Source: Mesorhizobium loti (lineage in GTDB: Bacteria > Pseudomonadota > Alphaproteobacteria > Rhizobiales > Rhizobiaceae). From it: a stretch of 61,658 nt of DNA. Position numbers and translations under genes: made by a program. This document shows positions 35,111 through 45,543 of this stretch, one piece after another. The DNA lies in NCBI RefSeq assembly GCF_001510895.1, contig NZ_LPWA01000122.1, positions 1-61,658 on the forward strand. The letters run 5' to 3'. Under the pieces are notes generated by a model. It worked only from the letters and a program-made list of their open reading frames with translations, had not been told where the DNA came from and made no database searches. Within the stretch, counting starts at the first letter, position 1. Each line of letters starts with the position of its first letter.

Positions 35111-35198
35111 GCTGCCGATCTCCCTTTCGGGGGGATGCCCGGTCCACCCTCCACAGCTGCAGCGCAGCTGCTGCGGAGGACGGGCAGAACAGAGGGGC
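35111..35198 (+). repeat. Variant palindromic unit with an enlarged inner hairpin
   Basis: The usual order is kept (CCGATCTCCC/GGGGGGATG, then stem, then AGAGGGGCGC), but the inner four-base GGCA loop is replaced: TGCCCG (35135-35140 area) pairs with CGGGCA (35180-35185 area) and between them lie GTCC...GGAC and a CAGCTGC-agc-GCAGCTG hairpin. It is the only such form in this window. Confidence 0.7.
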
Positions 35199-35309
35199 GC
35201 GAAGGAATGCCACGCTGGTCATCGCCGAGACGTTGCACCTTTGCTCTCGGAACCCACCCCGCCCGTCCTCCGTTCTATGTCATCGTCTCGACCATGGGGG
35301 AAGGCTACG

Positions 35310-35537
35310 ATGACCCGCAACGAGATCATTTCAGTGCTTGGTCCTGTCGACGAGGCCGTCATCGCCGACATCGCGCTCACCGGCGCCAGTCTCGACGAAT
35401 TGCGCGAGGCCTTTGCCTGGATGGGCGCCGACGAGGCGCTGATGAACGAGGGCCGCTCGATGCCCGGCGCGCGCGTCGCGCGGCTGATAGAGATCCTGGA
35501 ACCGCCCGAGGACGAGCCTGAGGTGCCGACGGAGTAG
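35310..35537 (+). CDS. Small conserved hypothetical protein
   Basis: 75 residues: MTRNEIISVLGPVDEAVIADIALTGASLDELREAFAWMGADEALMNEGRSMPGARVARLIEILEPPEDE. Two helical halves and an acidic tail. GGGGGAAGG upstream fits ATG 35310 better than the start of the longer frame at 35241. Similar small proteins are frequent in Mesorhizobium as far as I recall; function unknown. Confidence 0.7.
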   Translation: MTRNEIISVLGPVDEAVIADIALTGASLDELREAFAWMGADEALMNEGRSMPGARVARLIEILEPPEDEPEVPTE

Positions 35538-35676
35538 GGCCGACGCTCTGCCCAACATCCGCCCGCGCCGCTCCGTCCAGCACCTTCCACAGAGGAGAAG
35601 TGTAGGTGCTTCTCCCCACTTGCCGCCCGCACAGCTCCCGGCATAGCCTGATATAGCCTTGCGGGAGGAGGGGAGC

Positions 35677-36777
35677 ATGGACACCAATGTCGTCATTGTC
35701 GGCGCGGGGCCGGCTGGTCTTGCCGTCGGCGCTTGCCTGAAGCAGGCGGGAGTCGATTTCACCATCCTCGAAAAAGCCAGCGAGGTGGCGCCGGCCTGGC
35801 GGCGGCATTATCGCCGGCTGCATCTGCACACGGTGAAGTCGTTTTCCTCGCTGCCCTTCGTGCCGTTCCCCAAAAGCCACCCCCGCTATGTGCCGCGCGA
35901 GAAGGTCGTCGCCTATCTCGATGCCTATGCCGAGCGTTTCGGCCTCGAGCCCCGTTTCGGCGTGACGGTCAAATCGATCCGCCGCGAGGGCGGAAAATTC
36001 CTGGTCGAAACCGATGCCGGCGAGATCAAAGCCCGCAAGGTCGTCGTAGCCACCGGCAACAATGCCGAGCCGATCGTGCCGGGCTTCCCCGGCATCGAGT
36101 CGTTCAAGGGAAAAGTGCTGCACAGCGCGGCCTACACCGAGGCCGCGCCCTATGTCGGCAAGAATGTGCTGGTCATCGGCATGGGCAACACCGGCGCCGA
36201 GATCGCGCTCGACCTTGCCGAGAGCGGCGCGTCTCCGACGATTTCCGTGCGCAAGGGCGTCCACATCGTGCCGCGCCAGCTCTTCGGCGTGCCGATCCAG
36301 ATGGTGGGCATCGCCAGCCGGCCGATGCCGCAGGCGCTGAACGATTGGATGTTTCCAAAAATCCTCGACCTCGCGCTGGGCAGGCTGGAGAAATACGGCA
36401 TCGTGCGGCCGAAGGAAGGCATCCTCAAGCAGATCGACGCCGGCCGCATTCCGGTCATCGATGTCGGCACGGTTGCAGCGATCAAGGCGGGCAGGATCGG
36501 CATCGCGCCCGACATCGCGAGTTTCATCGAAGACGGCGCAAAATTCGCCGATAGGCGCGAGAAAAAATTCGACGCTGTGATTTTCGCCACCGGCTACCGG
36601 CCGGGCTATGACGGCTTCCTGCCGGCGGAGCTGCGGCCGGGGAAAAGTGGCGTCAATGCCCGCGCGGCCGACCTCGGCGTCTATCTCGTCGGCTTTTACA
36701 ACCCGGTCACCGGCCTGCTGCGCGAGATCGGCATCGAGGCGAGGGCGGTGGCCGCTGATATCGAGAAACGGAGGTGA
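35677..36777 (+). CDS. Flavin-containing monooxygenase-like (YUCCA/FMO type) oxidoreductase
   Basis: About 366 residues. FAD site VVIVGAGPAGLAVGACL at the N terminus, FMO-like HTVKSFSSLPFVPFPKSHPRYVPREKVVAYLDAYAERF, linker VVATGNNAEPIVPGFPGIESFKG, NADPH site VLVIGMGNTGAEIALDL and the FATGYRP motif near residue 305. The sequence order is that of YUCCA-like FMOs and bacterial relatives. ATG 35677 follows GGGAGGAGGGG. A plant-hormone-related (indole-3-acetate) role is possible in a rhizobium but unproven. Confidence 0.87.
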   Translation: MDTNVVIVGAGPAGLAVGACLKQAGVDFTILEKASEVAPAWRRHYRRLHLHTVKSFSSLPFVPFPKSHPRYVPREKVVAYLDAYAERFGLEPRFGVTVKSIRREGGKFLVETDAGEIKARKVVVATGNNAEPIVPGFPGIESFKGKVLHSAAYTEAAPYVGKNVLVIGMGNTGAEIALDLAESGASPTISVRKGVHIVPRQLFGVPIQMVGIASRPMPQALNDWMFPKILDLALGRLEKYGIVRPKEGILKQIDAGRIPVIDVGTVAAIKAGRIGIAPDIASFIEDGAKFADRREKKFDAVIFATGYRPGYDGFLPAELRPGKSGVNARAADLGVYLVGFYNPVTGLLREIGIEARAVAADIEKRR

Positions 36778-36781
36778 AAGT

Positions 36782-36812
36782 GCACCCTTTCCCCCTAAGT
36801 GGGGAAGGGTGC
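36782..36812. terminator. Bidirectional hairpin between FMO and hsp20 genes
   Basis: GCACCCTTTCCCC pairs with GGGGAAGGGTGC (one bulged base) around CTAAG. It lies in the 42-base gap between convergent stop codons. Confidence 0.65.
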
Positions 36813-36819
36813 CAGGGCC

Positions 36820-37353
36820 TCAATGCTTCGCGCTGCTAGCCTTGCCTTCGTTGACGGCGATGCGCTTGGCCTTGGTCTGGGCGCGCTTGGTCTTGGGTAG
36901 CGTTACGGTGAGCACGCCGTTGCGGAAGCTGGCGTGGACCTTGTCTTCCTCGACTTCGTAGCCAAGCGGGATGCGCCGCTCGAAACGGCCATAGAAGCGT
37001 TCGGAGAATTGCTTGCCCTTGTCCTCGGTTTCGGCGCGCTTCTCGCCGCGCAGCGTCAGCACGCCATCGTCGAGCAGCACCTCGATGTCCTTTTCCTCCA
37101 TGCCGGGAATCTCGGCGGTCACGTGGATGTTCGTCTCGCTGTCGGAGATTTCCACACTTGGCCAGGCTTGCCCGGCATAGGCCCCGCCAAATGACGGCAT
37201 GCGTGTTTCGAAGCCACGCATGGCGTCGTCGAACAGGCGGTTCATCTCCCGATGCAGCATCATGAAGGGATCGCCCCCACGATGGAGATCGCGATACATG
37301 TCGGAGAGCTGGCTGCCCTCCCGGCCCCAAGGAATGAGATCACGGATTGCCAT
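36820..37353 (-). CDS. Small heat-shock protein, Hsp20/alpha-crystallin family
   Basis: 177 residues. The alpha-crystallin domain runs from about residue 65 (PSVEISDSETNIHVTAEIPGMEEKDIEVLLDDGVLTLRGEKR) to the closing VHASFRNGVLTVTLPKT (GVLTVxLPK motif). The N-terminal arm has FMMLHREMNRLFDDAMRGF. ATP-independent holdase forming oligomers. AGGAGGAAATGCA precedes the ATG. I looked for a ROSE-type thermometer in the leader and did not find a convincing one. Confidence 0.93.
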   Translation of the reverse strand: MAIRDLIPWGREGSQLSDMYRDLHRGGDPFMMLHREMNRLFDDAMRGFETRMPSFGGAYAGQAWPSVEISDSETNIHVTAEIPGMEEKDIEVLLDDGVLTLRGEKRAETEDKGKQFSERFYGRFERRIPLGYEVEEDKVHASFRNGVLTVTLPKTKRAQTKAKRIAVNEGKASSAKH

Positions 37354-37763
37354 TGCATTTCCTCCTCATCTGGTCGCGTCAGGATGTCGTCGAATGTTCC
37401 GGCCTGGGATCGTCTGACTCTCAAGTCGAACCGCGCCGTCGCATTGGGTCCGTTACCCAAATGGCCAGCAAATCGTGGCCAACAAGCCGCGGCCGGTAAA
37501 CCGGCGGCGTTGCCGGTCCCCTCGGGCGACCGGCAAGTGTCGATCTGGAGGTTGTCTGACCAAAGTCAAGACCCACATTCTGTCTGCCGGCAGATTTGAT
37601 CACGGAACTGGGATGCGGCCGCATGCCGGATCTCGTTGTCGGGGGCGGCTGGCGAGGCTGATCGAGATCTTGGAGGCTCCACGCCAGCTGATCGCCGCAT
37701 AAATCGGGTGGCGCCCATGCTTGCCCCGTGCGAAGCAAGCCGCCTGCAGGAGAGGGACCCGCC
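37354..37763. other. 410-base gene-free region between hsp20 and the GST gene
   Basis: It holds the divergent leaders of the two genes. A small hairpin TTGGGT-ccgtt-ACCCAA lies near 37446-37460. In the plus frame near 37650-37702, a GRLARLIEILEAP string resembles the C terminus of the small protein encoded at 35310-35537, a possible gene relic. No complete gene is seen. Confidence 0.5.
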
Positions 37764-38393
37764 ATGCTCACGCTCTACGATTATCTGCCGTCGCAAAATG
37801 CCTGGAAGGTGCGTGTCCTGCTCGGCCTGCTCGGCATCGCTTACGAAACTCGGCAGGTGTCGATCTTCGAGGGCGAAAGCCACACCGAAGCTTTCCTGAA
37901 GCTCAATCCGGCCGGCGCCGTTCCGGTGCTCGGCCTGGAGAATGGCGAGGCGATCGCGGAATCCAACGCGATCCTCGCCTACCTCGCCGAGGGCACTCCC
38001 TATCTGCCGGCGGACCGCTTTTCCCGCGCCAAGGTCATGCAGTGGCTGTTCTTCGAACAGTACCATGTCGAGCCGGTCATCGGCTCACTGCGCTTCTGGA
38101 CGCTGACCGGGCGGCTGGAGCGCAACAAGGCGATGGTTGCGGGCAAGCGCGAGGCGGGCGCCCGCGCGCTTGGCGCTCTGGAGCGCAGCTTGCAAGACAC
38201 GCCCTTCCTCGTCGGCGGCTCGCTCACCATCGCCGACATCGCCGTCTATGCCTACAGTCACCGTGCGGAGGATTGCGGCTTTACGCTGGCCGATTATCCG
38301 GCGGTCAGCGCCTGGATCGATCGGGTCCGCGAAGCGATAGGCCCTGACTATCCCGTCCATCCATACAACATCGATCCGCATTCAGGCGCCTGA
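37764..38393 (+). CDS. Glutathione S-transferase family protein
   Basis: 209 residues. N-terminal thioredoxin-fold domain: LTLYDYLPSQNAWKVRVLLGLLGI, then LNPAGAVPVLGLENGEAIAESNAILAYLAEGTPYLP (cis-Pro and glutathione-binding ES). C-terminal helical domain with FLVGGSLTIADIAVYAYSHRAEDCGF (N-capping box). GGAGAGGGACCC precedes ATG 37764. Cytosolic glutathione conjugation or peroxidase-like role; substrate unknown. Confidence 0.9.
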   Translation: MLTLYDYLPSQNAWKVRVLLGLLGIAYETRQVSIFEGESHTEAFLKLNPAGAVPVLGLENGEAIAESNAILAYLAEGTPYLPADRFSRAKVMQWLFFEQYHVEPVIGSLRFWTLTGRLERNKAMVAGKREAGARALGALERSLQDTPFLVGGSLTIADIAVYAYSHRAEDCGFTLADYPAVSAWIDRVREAIGPDYPVHPYNIDPHSGA

Positions 38394-38452
38394 GCCGCCG
38401 GAACGGAAGGGCCGGCAGGGCGTTCTCCAACACGAAGTAATGGAGATCAGGA

Positions 38453-38680
38453 ATGGTTCGCCCCATCGCTATCGCCATCCTCGCCACCGGCATTGCCGGC
38501 CTGCCGGCCATAGCGGCCGAGGAATACTGGGTCGCCAGGGATGCCGTCTCGAAGCAATGCGAGATCGTGCCGAAGAAGCCCGACGGGACGCTTGTCATCG
38601 ATCTCGGCAAGAAGAAATACGCCAGCGAGGGGGAGGCCAGGAAGGCGATGGAGGCAATGGCGGACTGCAAGAAGAAGTAG
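38453..38680 (+). CDS. Small periplasmic hypothetical protein
   Basis: 75 residues with a signal peptide (MVRPIAIAILATGIAGLPAIAA). Mature part EEYWVARDAVSKQCEIVPKKPDGT...YASEGEARKAMEAMADCKKK has two cysteines. Similar small proteins are common in Rhizobiales; no function known. It is convergent with, and 3 bases from, the AKR gene. Confidence 0.75.
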   Translation: MVRPIAIAILATGIAGLPAIAAEEYWVARDAVSKQCEIVPKKPDGTLVIDLGKKKYASEGEARKAMEAMADCKKK

Positions 38681-38683
38681 GGC

Positions 38684-39691
38684 CTACCGATCCACCATCG
38701 ACATGGTCCGCTCGTTGTATCTCGGCCCCGACACCTTGTCCGGCGTCAGCGCCATGTCGAGCCCCAGCGTCTCGGTGGCGTCGAGCTTGATATCCGCCGC
38801 CGCGACATTTTCTTCGAGATAAGTCCGCCGCTTGGTGCCTGGGATAGGCACGATGTCGATGCCGAATTCCGGCCCCTTGGCGATGAGCCAGGCGATCGCC
38901 ACCTGGCCGGGCTTCACGCCCTTGGCGGCGGCGATATCGCGCACCGTGGCGGCCGCGGCGACATTGGCGTCGAAATTCTCGCCCTGGTAGCGCGGGTCGC
39001 CGCGCCTGAAATCGCCTTCCGGATAGTCTTCCGCGCGCTTGACGTCGCCGGCGAGGAAGCCGCGGCCGAGCGGCGCGAAGGGCACCAGGCCGATGCCGAG
39101 TTCCTCGAGCGCAGGGATGATCTCGGCTTCGAGGTTGCGTTCCCACAGCGAATATTCGCTCTGCAGCGCCGAGACCGGATGCACGGCATGGGCGCGCCGG
39201 ATGTTGGCGATGCCCGCCTCCGACAGGCCGAAGAAGCGCACCTTGCCTTCCGCCACCAGCTCGCCGACCGTGCCGGCGACATCTTCTATTGGCACGTCGG
39301 GGTCGACGCGGTGCTGGTAGAGCAGATCGATGCGGTCGGTGGCGAGCCGCGCGAGCGAGGCGTCGACCACCTCGCGGATATGCTCTGGCCGGCTGTCTCG
39401 CCCCGTTCCGTCCTGCTTGCCGTCGACGATGCGGAAGCCGAATTTTGTCGCGATCGTCACCTGATCGCGCCGGCCCTTCAGCGCACGGCCGAGCAGCTCT
39501 TCATTGATGAAGGGTCCGTAGACCTCGGCCGTGTCGAGGAAGGTGCAGCCGAGCTCGATCGCGCGGTGCAGCGTCGCGATCGATTCCGCCTCGTCGGCCG
39601 GCCCGTAGGACTGGCTCATGCCCATGCAGCCGAGGCCGATGGCCGAAACGACGAGCCCCTGGCTCCCGAGTTTCTGCTTGCCCAGGCTCAT
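38684..39691 (-). CDS. Aldo/keto reductase, AKR13/YajO-like
   Basis: 335 residues. VSAIGLGCMGMSQSYGPADE at the start, catalytic D-Y in CTFLDTAEVYGPFINEELLG, catalytic Lys in IATKFGF, His in LLYQHRVDP, and C-terminal cofactor contact IVPIPGTKRRTYLEENV. NADPH-dependent carbonyl reductase of the larger AKR type. A TATAAT box at 39732-39727 (minus strand) and GGAGACAGACAG before the ATG form its promoter and RBS. Confidence 0.9.
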   Translation of the reverse strand: MSLGKQKLGSQGLVVSAIGLGCMGMSQSYGPADEAESIATLHRAIELGCTFLDTAEVYGPFINEELLGRALKGRRDQVTIATKFGFRIVDGKQDGTGRDSRPEHIREVVDASLARLATDRIDLLYQHRVDPDVPIEDVAGTVGELVAEGKVRFFGLSEAGIANIRRAHAVHPVSALQSEYSLWERNLEAEIIPALEELGIGLVPFAPLGRGFLAGDVKRAEDYPEGDFRRGDPRYQGENFDANVAAAATVRDIAAAKGVKPGQVAIAWLIAKGPEFGIDIVPIPGTKRRTYLEENVAAADIKLDATETLGLDMALTPDKVSGPRYNERTMSMVDR

Positions 39692-39764
39692 CTGTCTGTC
39701 TCCAATAAAAAATTAGCGCTCGCGAAATTATAGGGCCGGGACGGAACACGTCCAGCGCCGCGCC

Positions 39765-40262
39765 TCACGCCATCGGCAGCAGCCGGCGCATGATCAGCGA
39801 GGCGTGGCCACCAACGCCATGCGCGGCCGGCCTGCGCTCGGCCACCTCGAAGCCGTGCTTGCGGTAGAAGGCGACCGCCCGGTCGTTGCCCTCGATCACC
39901 TCGAGCGCGATCGAGGGGATACCGGCATGGGCGGCGAGCACGGCGTGCAAAAGGTCGACGGCAAGGCCGGAGCCGAATTCCTGCGGCTCGATGTGGAGGC
40001 GATCGAGCATGACGTCGCCCTTCTCGTCCATCGCCGCCATCGCATAGCCGGCGATCGAGCCGTCCGTCCGCTCGGCGACGAAGGACATCTTATCGTCGTC
40101 GGCAAGTTCCTCGGCGAGCTTCTCCGGCGCGTGCTTCTCGTCGGAGAGCTGAGCCACGGTATCGGCGCCCATGATCGGCGCGTAGGTCCGCCGCCAGGAC
40201 CCTCCCAGCAGCTGTGAGACTGCTCCGAGATCGTTCGTCGTCATCGCCCTGATCTGGACCAT
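39765..40262 (-). CDS. GNAT family N-acetyltransferase
   Basis: 165 residues. MVQIRAMTTNDLGAVSQLLGGSWRRTYAPIMG at the N terminus, acetyl-CoA-site region VMLDRLHIEPQEFGSGLAVDLLHAVLAAH (a degenerate QxxGxG/A loop), then ALEVIEGNDRAVAFYRKHGFEVAERRPA. GGGAGGTGACG before ATG 40262 sets this start rather than 40484. A perfect 8-base hairpin GCCGACGC-ttg-GCGTCGGC (40278-40296) sits in the leader and could act in regulation. Confidence 0.85.
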   Translation of the reverse strand: MVQIRAMTTNDLGAVSQLLGGSWRRTYAPIMGADTVAQLSDEKHAPEKLAEELADDDKMSFVAERTDGSIAGYAMAAMDEKGDVMLDRLHIEPQEFGSGLAVDLLHAVLAAHAGIPSIALEVIEGNDRAVAFYRKHGFEVAERRPAAHGVGGHASLIMRRLLPMA

Positions 40263-40510
40263 CGTCACCTCCCTTGCGCCGACGCTTGGCGTCGGCACGG
40301 CCCCTTCTGCAGCCTGCACGAATTCCTGGCAAGGCCGGCAGCCGGGGTTCCTTTGAACGGGCTGACGAGGCGAAGTGTTCCGATGCTGCGCCGCACAAGT
40401 TCCGCCAGTCGGCGAGGGAGCCGCTGCCTGCGCCTCCGCTATTCCGAATAACCTCATGATTACAGCGCGTTGAAAGTGAACCAAGTGCCGAAATATTCCC
40501 CGGCGCCGCT

Positions 40511-40538
40511 CTTGAAACCCCTTCGCGCCAGACTAGTT
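40511..40538 (+). promoter_or_regulatory. Candidate RpoH (sigma32) heat-shock promoter of groEL
   Basis: CTTGAA (40511-40516), 16 bases, CTAGTT (40533-40538), about 50 bases before the start codon. This agrees in part with the alphaproteobacterial RpoH consensus (CTTGAC and a C-T-A-T-rich -10). No CIRCE repeat is present. The rest of the 326-base gap back to 40263 holds the GNAT leader hairpin and nothing else I can name. Confidence 0.4.
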
Positions 40539-40588
40539 GCGATAAGCGCGCGAGGCCCGGCAAGAGAGCCTCGGAGAGAGAGGGTTCC

Positions 40589-42217
<1,629 letters not shown>

Positions 42218-42331
42218 GCGAAGCTTGACCTTCGACGGTCGCGGCGATCTCGTCAAAATTGACTCGGTTCCCGCTCTCCGCCATCCTTACGCGCAGCCGC
42301 CCTTTGAGCGGCAGCGTAATTGAGTAAAGCC

Positions 42332-42556
42332 ATGGCCAGTCCCGTCGCCAGAGAAAACTCCCGCCGCGCCGCGGTGAAGAAGGCGCTCGCCCGCCACAAG
42401 ATCTATGTCACCGGGCAGAGCTTTTCCAGCGGCACCTATCAGGCGCGCGTGCTGGTCGACGGCGAGGCCTATTGGGTCGACGAGTTCCGGCTGAGCCAGC
42501 TCCGGCAGGGGCTTTCGCCGGCCGAGCTGGAACTGACGCCGGCGACTGACGATTGA
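42332..42556 (+). CDS. Small hypothetical protein
   Basis: 74 residues: MASPVARENSRRAAVKKALARHKIYVTGQSFSSGTYQARVLVDGEAYWVDEFRLSQLRQGLSP. A basic N-terminal helix and a beta-rich middle. ATG 42332 is preferred to an upstream TTG at 42320. No family recognised. Confidence 0.55.
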   Translation: MASPVARENSRRAAVKKALARHKIYVTGQSFSSGTYQARVLVDGEAYWVDEFRLSQLRQGLSPAELELTPATDD

Positions 42557-42582
42557 GCACTCGAGATGACAACGGCAAGGTT

Positions 42583-42750
42583 GGCGGGACAGCGCCCCCT
42601 CTGTCCTGCCGGACATCTCCCCCACAAGGGGGAGATCAGATATCGCTGCCGCCTTCGCCAATCGCCGACGTTGTAAGGGGAGCGCCGGCGCCCGAACTGC
42701 TAATCTCCCCCCTTGCGGGGGAGATGTCCGGCAGGACAGAGGGGGGTGTG
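42583..42750. repeat. Head-to-head pair of palindromic units (composite element)
   Basis: A reverse unit (42583-42636) and a forward unit (42698-42750), both with inner stem TGTCC/GGACA, are separated by about 60 bases containing TTCGCCAATCGCC and CGCCGGCGCC. It lies just upstream of ligD. Confidence 0.85.
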
Positions 42751-42797
42751 ACGGAACGCGGCGCCGGCAAAACGCTTCAGCCACGCCAGCCTAACCC

Positions 42798-45291
42798 ATG
42801 CCACCCCCCTCCAAACTCAAACCCTACCGCGCCAAGCGCGAATTCTCCCGCACGCCCGAGCCGGCGGGCGGATTGGCGGGCGAGGGCGGCAACCGCTTCG
42901 TCGTCCACAAGCACCACGCTACCGCCGATCACTACGATCTCCGCCTCGAAGTTGGCGGCGTGCTGAAGAGCTGGGCAGTGCCGCGCGGCCCTTCGCTCAA
43001 CCCGGCCGACAAGCGCCTTGCCGTCGAGACCGAGGACCACCCCATCGAATATATCGACTTCGAGGGCGTCATCCCCGAGGGCGAATATGGCGGCGGGCCG
43101 ATGATCGTTTGGGACACCGGCACCTGGGCGCCGATGGAGGATGTCGAAAAGAGCCTCAAGACCGGTGCGTTCAAATTCCGTTTGGCCGGGCAAAAACTCA
43201 ATGGCGGCTGGATGCTGACCAGGCTGAAGCCGAAGCCCGGCGAGGACGAGAACAAGAAGAACTGGCTGCTGTTCAAGGAGCGCGACCTCGCTTCCGACAC
43301 CAAGCTCGACATCCTCGAAGCGCGGCCGGAAAGCGTGAAGTCAGGCCGCCGCATCGAGGAGCTGGTGGCACCGGCGAAGAAGCCTGATCGCCTGCCGCCA
43401 AAGCCTGGCTCCCTGAAGCCCGGCGGGTTGCCCGGCGCCGTCAAGGGCGATCCGCCAACCCGCATCGAGCCGCAGCTTGCCACGCAGGTGACGGCGCCGC
43501 CGGGCGGACCGGTGGAGGATACGGGCACGCCCTGGCTGCACGAGATCAAGTTCGACGGCTACCGCACCATGGCGCATGTCGCGGATGGCGAGGTGCGATT
43601 GATCACCCGGGGCGGCATCGACTGGACCAAGCGCTACGGCGATCTTCCGCAAGCCTTTTCGCGGCTGCCGGTCAGCCAGGCGATCATCGACGGCGAGATC
43701 ATGGTGCTCGACGACAAGGGCATCTCCCGCTTCGCGCTGCTGCAGGATGCGTTGGCTGAAGGCGCCGGCTCCAAATTGCATTTCTACGCCTTCGACCTTC
43801 TTCACCTCGACGGCTGGGACCTGCGCAAGGCGCCGTTGCAAAAACGTAAGGCGCTGCTTGCCGAGCTGCTTGCCGGTCAGGCCGCCAATGCCGCCATCCA
43901 GTTCAGCGACCATGTCCGGGGCGACGGGCAGGGCCTCTACGAGCAGGCGACGGAGCTTGGGCTGGAGGGCGTCGTCTCCAAGCGCGCCGACGCCATCTAC
44001 CAGAGCGGTCGCACCAAGAGCTGGACCAAGGCAAAGGCGCTCAAGACGGACGATTTCGTCATCGCCGGCTACACCGTTTCCGACAGGGCGGAAGGGCTGG
44101 CGGCGCTCGGCATGGCCGAGTTCGAGAACGGCGAACTGCACTATCGCGGCAAGGTCGGCACTGGCTTCGATGCCGGGATGGCGGCGGACTTGCTTGGCCG
44201 ACTGGAGCGGCTGACGGCAGGCGCCACGCCGCCCGAAGGCGTGCCGCGCGAGATCATGCGCGAGATGCACTGGGTGAAGCCGCTCCTCTCGGCCCGCATC
44301 CATTATTCGAACCGCACCGGCGACAACGCGATCCGTCACGGCGTCTTCCGCGGCCTGCGCGATGTCGGCGGCCTCACCACACCGGTGCCCGTCAAGCGCA
44401 AGCGGCTGATCGCCGAGTCTGACCTCGCCACCATCTGGGTCACCAATCCGGAACGGCGCCTGTTCGGAAAGACCGGACCGACCAAGCTCGATATCGCCGT
44501 CTATTACGCGCTGGTCGGCGATTTCATGCTGCCGCACATCATCGGCCGCCCGGTGTCGCTGGTGCGCTGCCCGACCGGAAAGCCGCAGGACTGCTTCTTC
44601 CAGCGCCACGCCTTCACCGGCATGCCGCCTTCGGTGGCGGTGTTTGAATCGACCAATTCGGAAGGCGAGACCAAGACCTATCTGTCGGTCGAGGACGCCA
44701 AGGGCTACTTGGCGCTGGCGCAATTCGGCGTCGTGGAATTCCACACCTGGGGCACACACCGGACAAAACTCGACAAGCCCGACCAGATCGTCTTCGACTC
44801 GACCCGGGCGAGGGGATTGCGTGGCGCGAGGTGGTGGAGGCGGCCGTTCACATCAAGGGCGGGCTGGAAAGCCTGGGGCTGGTGCCGTTCGCCAAAACCT
44901 CCGGCGGCAAGGGCATCCACATCACCGTGCCGGTGACGCGCAAGCAGAACTGGAAGAAACTGCACCAGGCCTCGAGCGCCATTTCGACTTTGCTGGCGGC
45001 CACGGCGCCCGACACCTTCACCACCACGATGGGCAAGGAAAACCGCAAGAAGCGCATCTTCATCGACTTCCACCGCACGCCCGCGGCCACACCTCCGCCG
45101 CGCCCTATTCGCTGCGTGCCCGCACCAATTTGCCGGCCTCGACCCCGGTGAGCTGGACGGATCTGGAGACGATCGACGCGCCGGAGGATCTGAACTACGC
45201 CTCGCTGCCGGGCTTGCTGGAGACGTCGGGGGATCCGTGGGCGGAGATCGATGAGGCGGCGAGGGATTTGCCGGTGTCCGAGGGGAAGTAA
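42798..45291 (+). CDS. ligD: ATP-dependent DNA ligase LigD (NHEJ), interrupted by two frameshifts
   Basis: Multidomain NHEJ ligase in the order phosphoesterase (FVVHKHHATADHYDLRLEVGGVLKSWAVPRGPS...IPEGEYGGGPMIVWDTGTW), ligase (HEIKFDGYR with the adenylated Lys, DGEIMVLD, LEGVVSKR, GKVGTGF) and polymerase/primase. The first frame loses phase at IVFD near 44798 (one C missing: LDPGEG follows if restored), continues as REVVEAAVHIKGGLESLGLVPFAKTSGGKGIH, and loses phase again near 45077 (one A missing in HRNARGHTSAAPYS), then runs to 45291. Restored length is about 831 residues. As read, the product would lack the polymerase DLDP metal site. Ku lies 252 bases downstream. Confidence 0.9.
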
Positions 45292-45315
45292 ACCGCAGGC
45301 GTTGGCGATCCGTCA

Positions 45316-45349
45316 CACCCCCCTCTGTCCTGCAGGACAGAGGGGGGTG
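45316..45349. repeat. Perfect 34-base palindrome formed from two half units
   Basis: The right half of the palindromic unit (GGACAGAGGGGGGTG) and its reverse complement are joined directly at TGCA, with both outer CTCCCC stems missing. All 17 base pairs match. It lies 24 bases after the ligD stop and could fold into a strong terminator. CTGTCCCGCC follows, as in normal forward units. Confidence 0.8.
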
Positions 45350-45543
45350 CTGTCCCGCCGACATCTCAATCCATCGACGCTTCCTACAATTTGAATTATC
45401 CTCCGCGCCAACCCACCCCAAGAACACTTCGCTAGGAATTCGGCTGTAAGCTTAGGGGTCGGTGTAGGATTTCCGCAGCGCCAACCGTCCTTGGGCGGGA
45501 GCGCTGCATCAACTGTCAGTGCATGGCCGCGTAGGAGTTCATC

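Noticed and set aside
37354..37460. ROSE-type RNA thermometer in front of hsp20
   Set aside because: The leader lacks the conserved pyrimidine-rich anti-SD segment expected opposite the AGGAGG; only an ordinary RBS is visible.
40263..40588. CIRCE element before groEL
   Set aside because: No TTAGCACTC-type inverted repeat is present; a sigma32-like promoter is more plausible.
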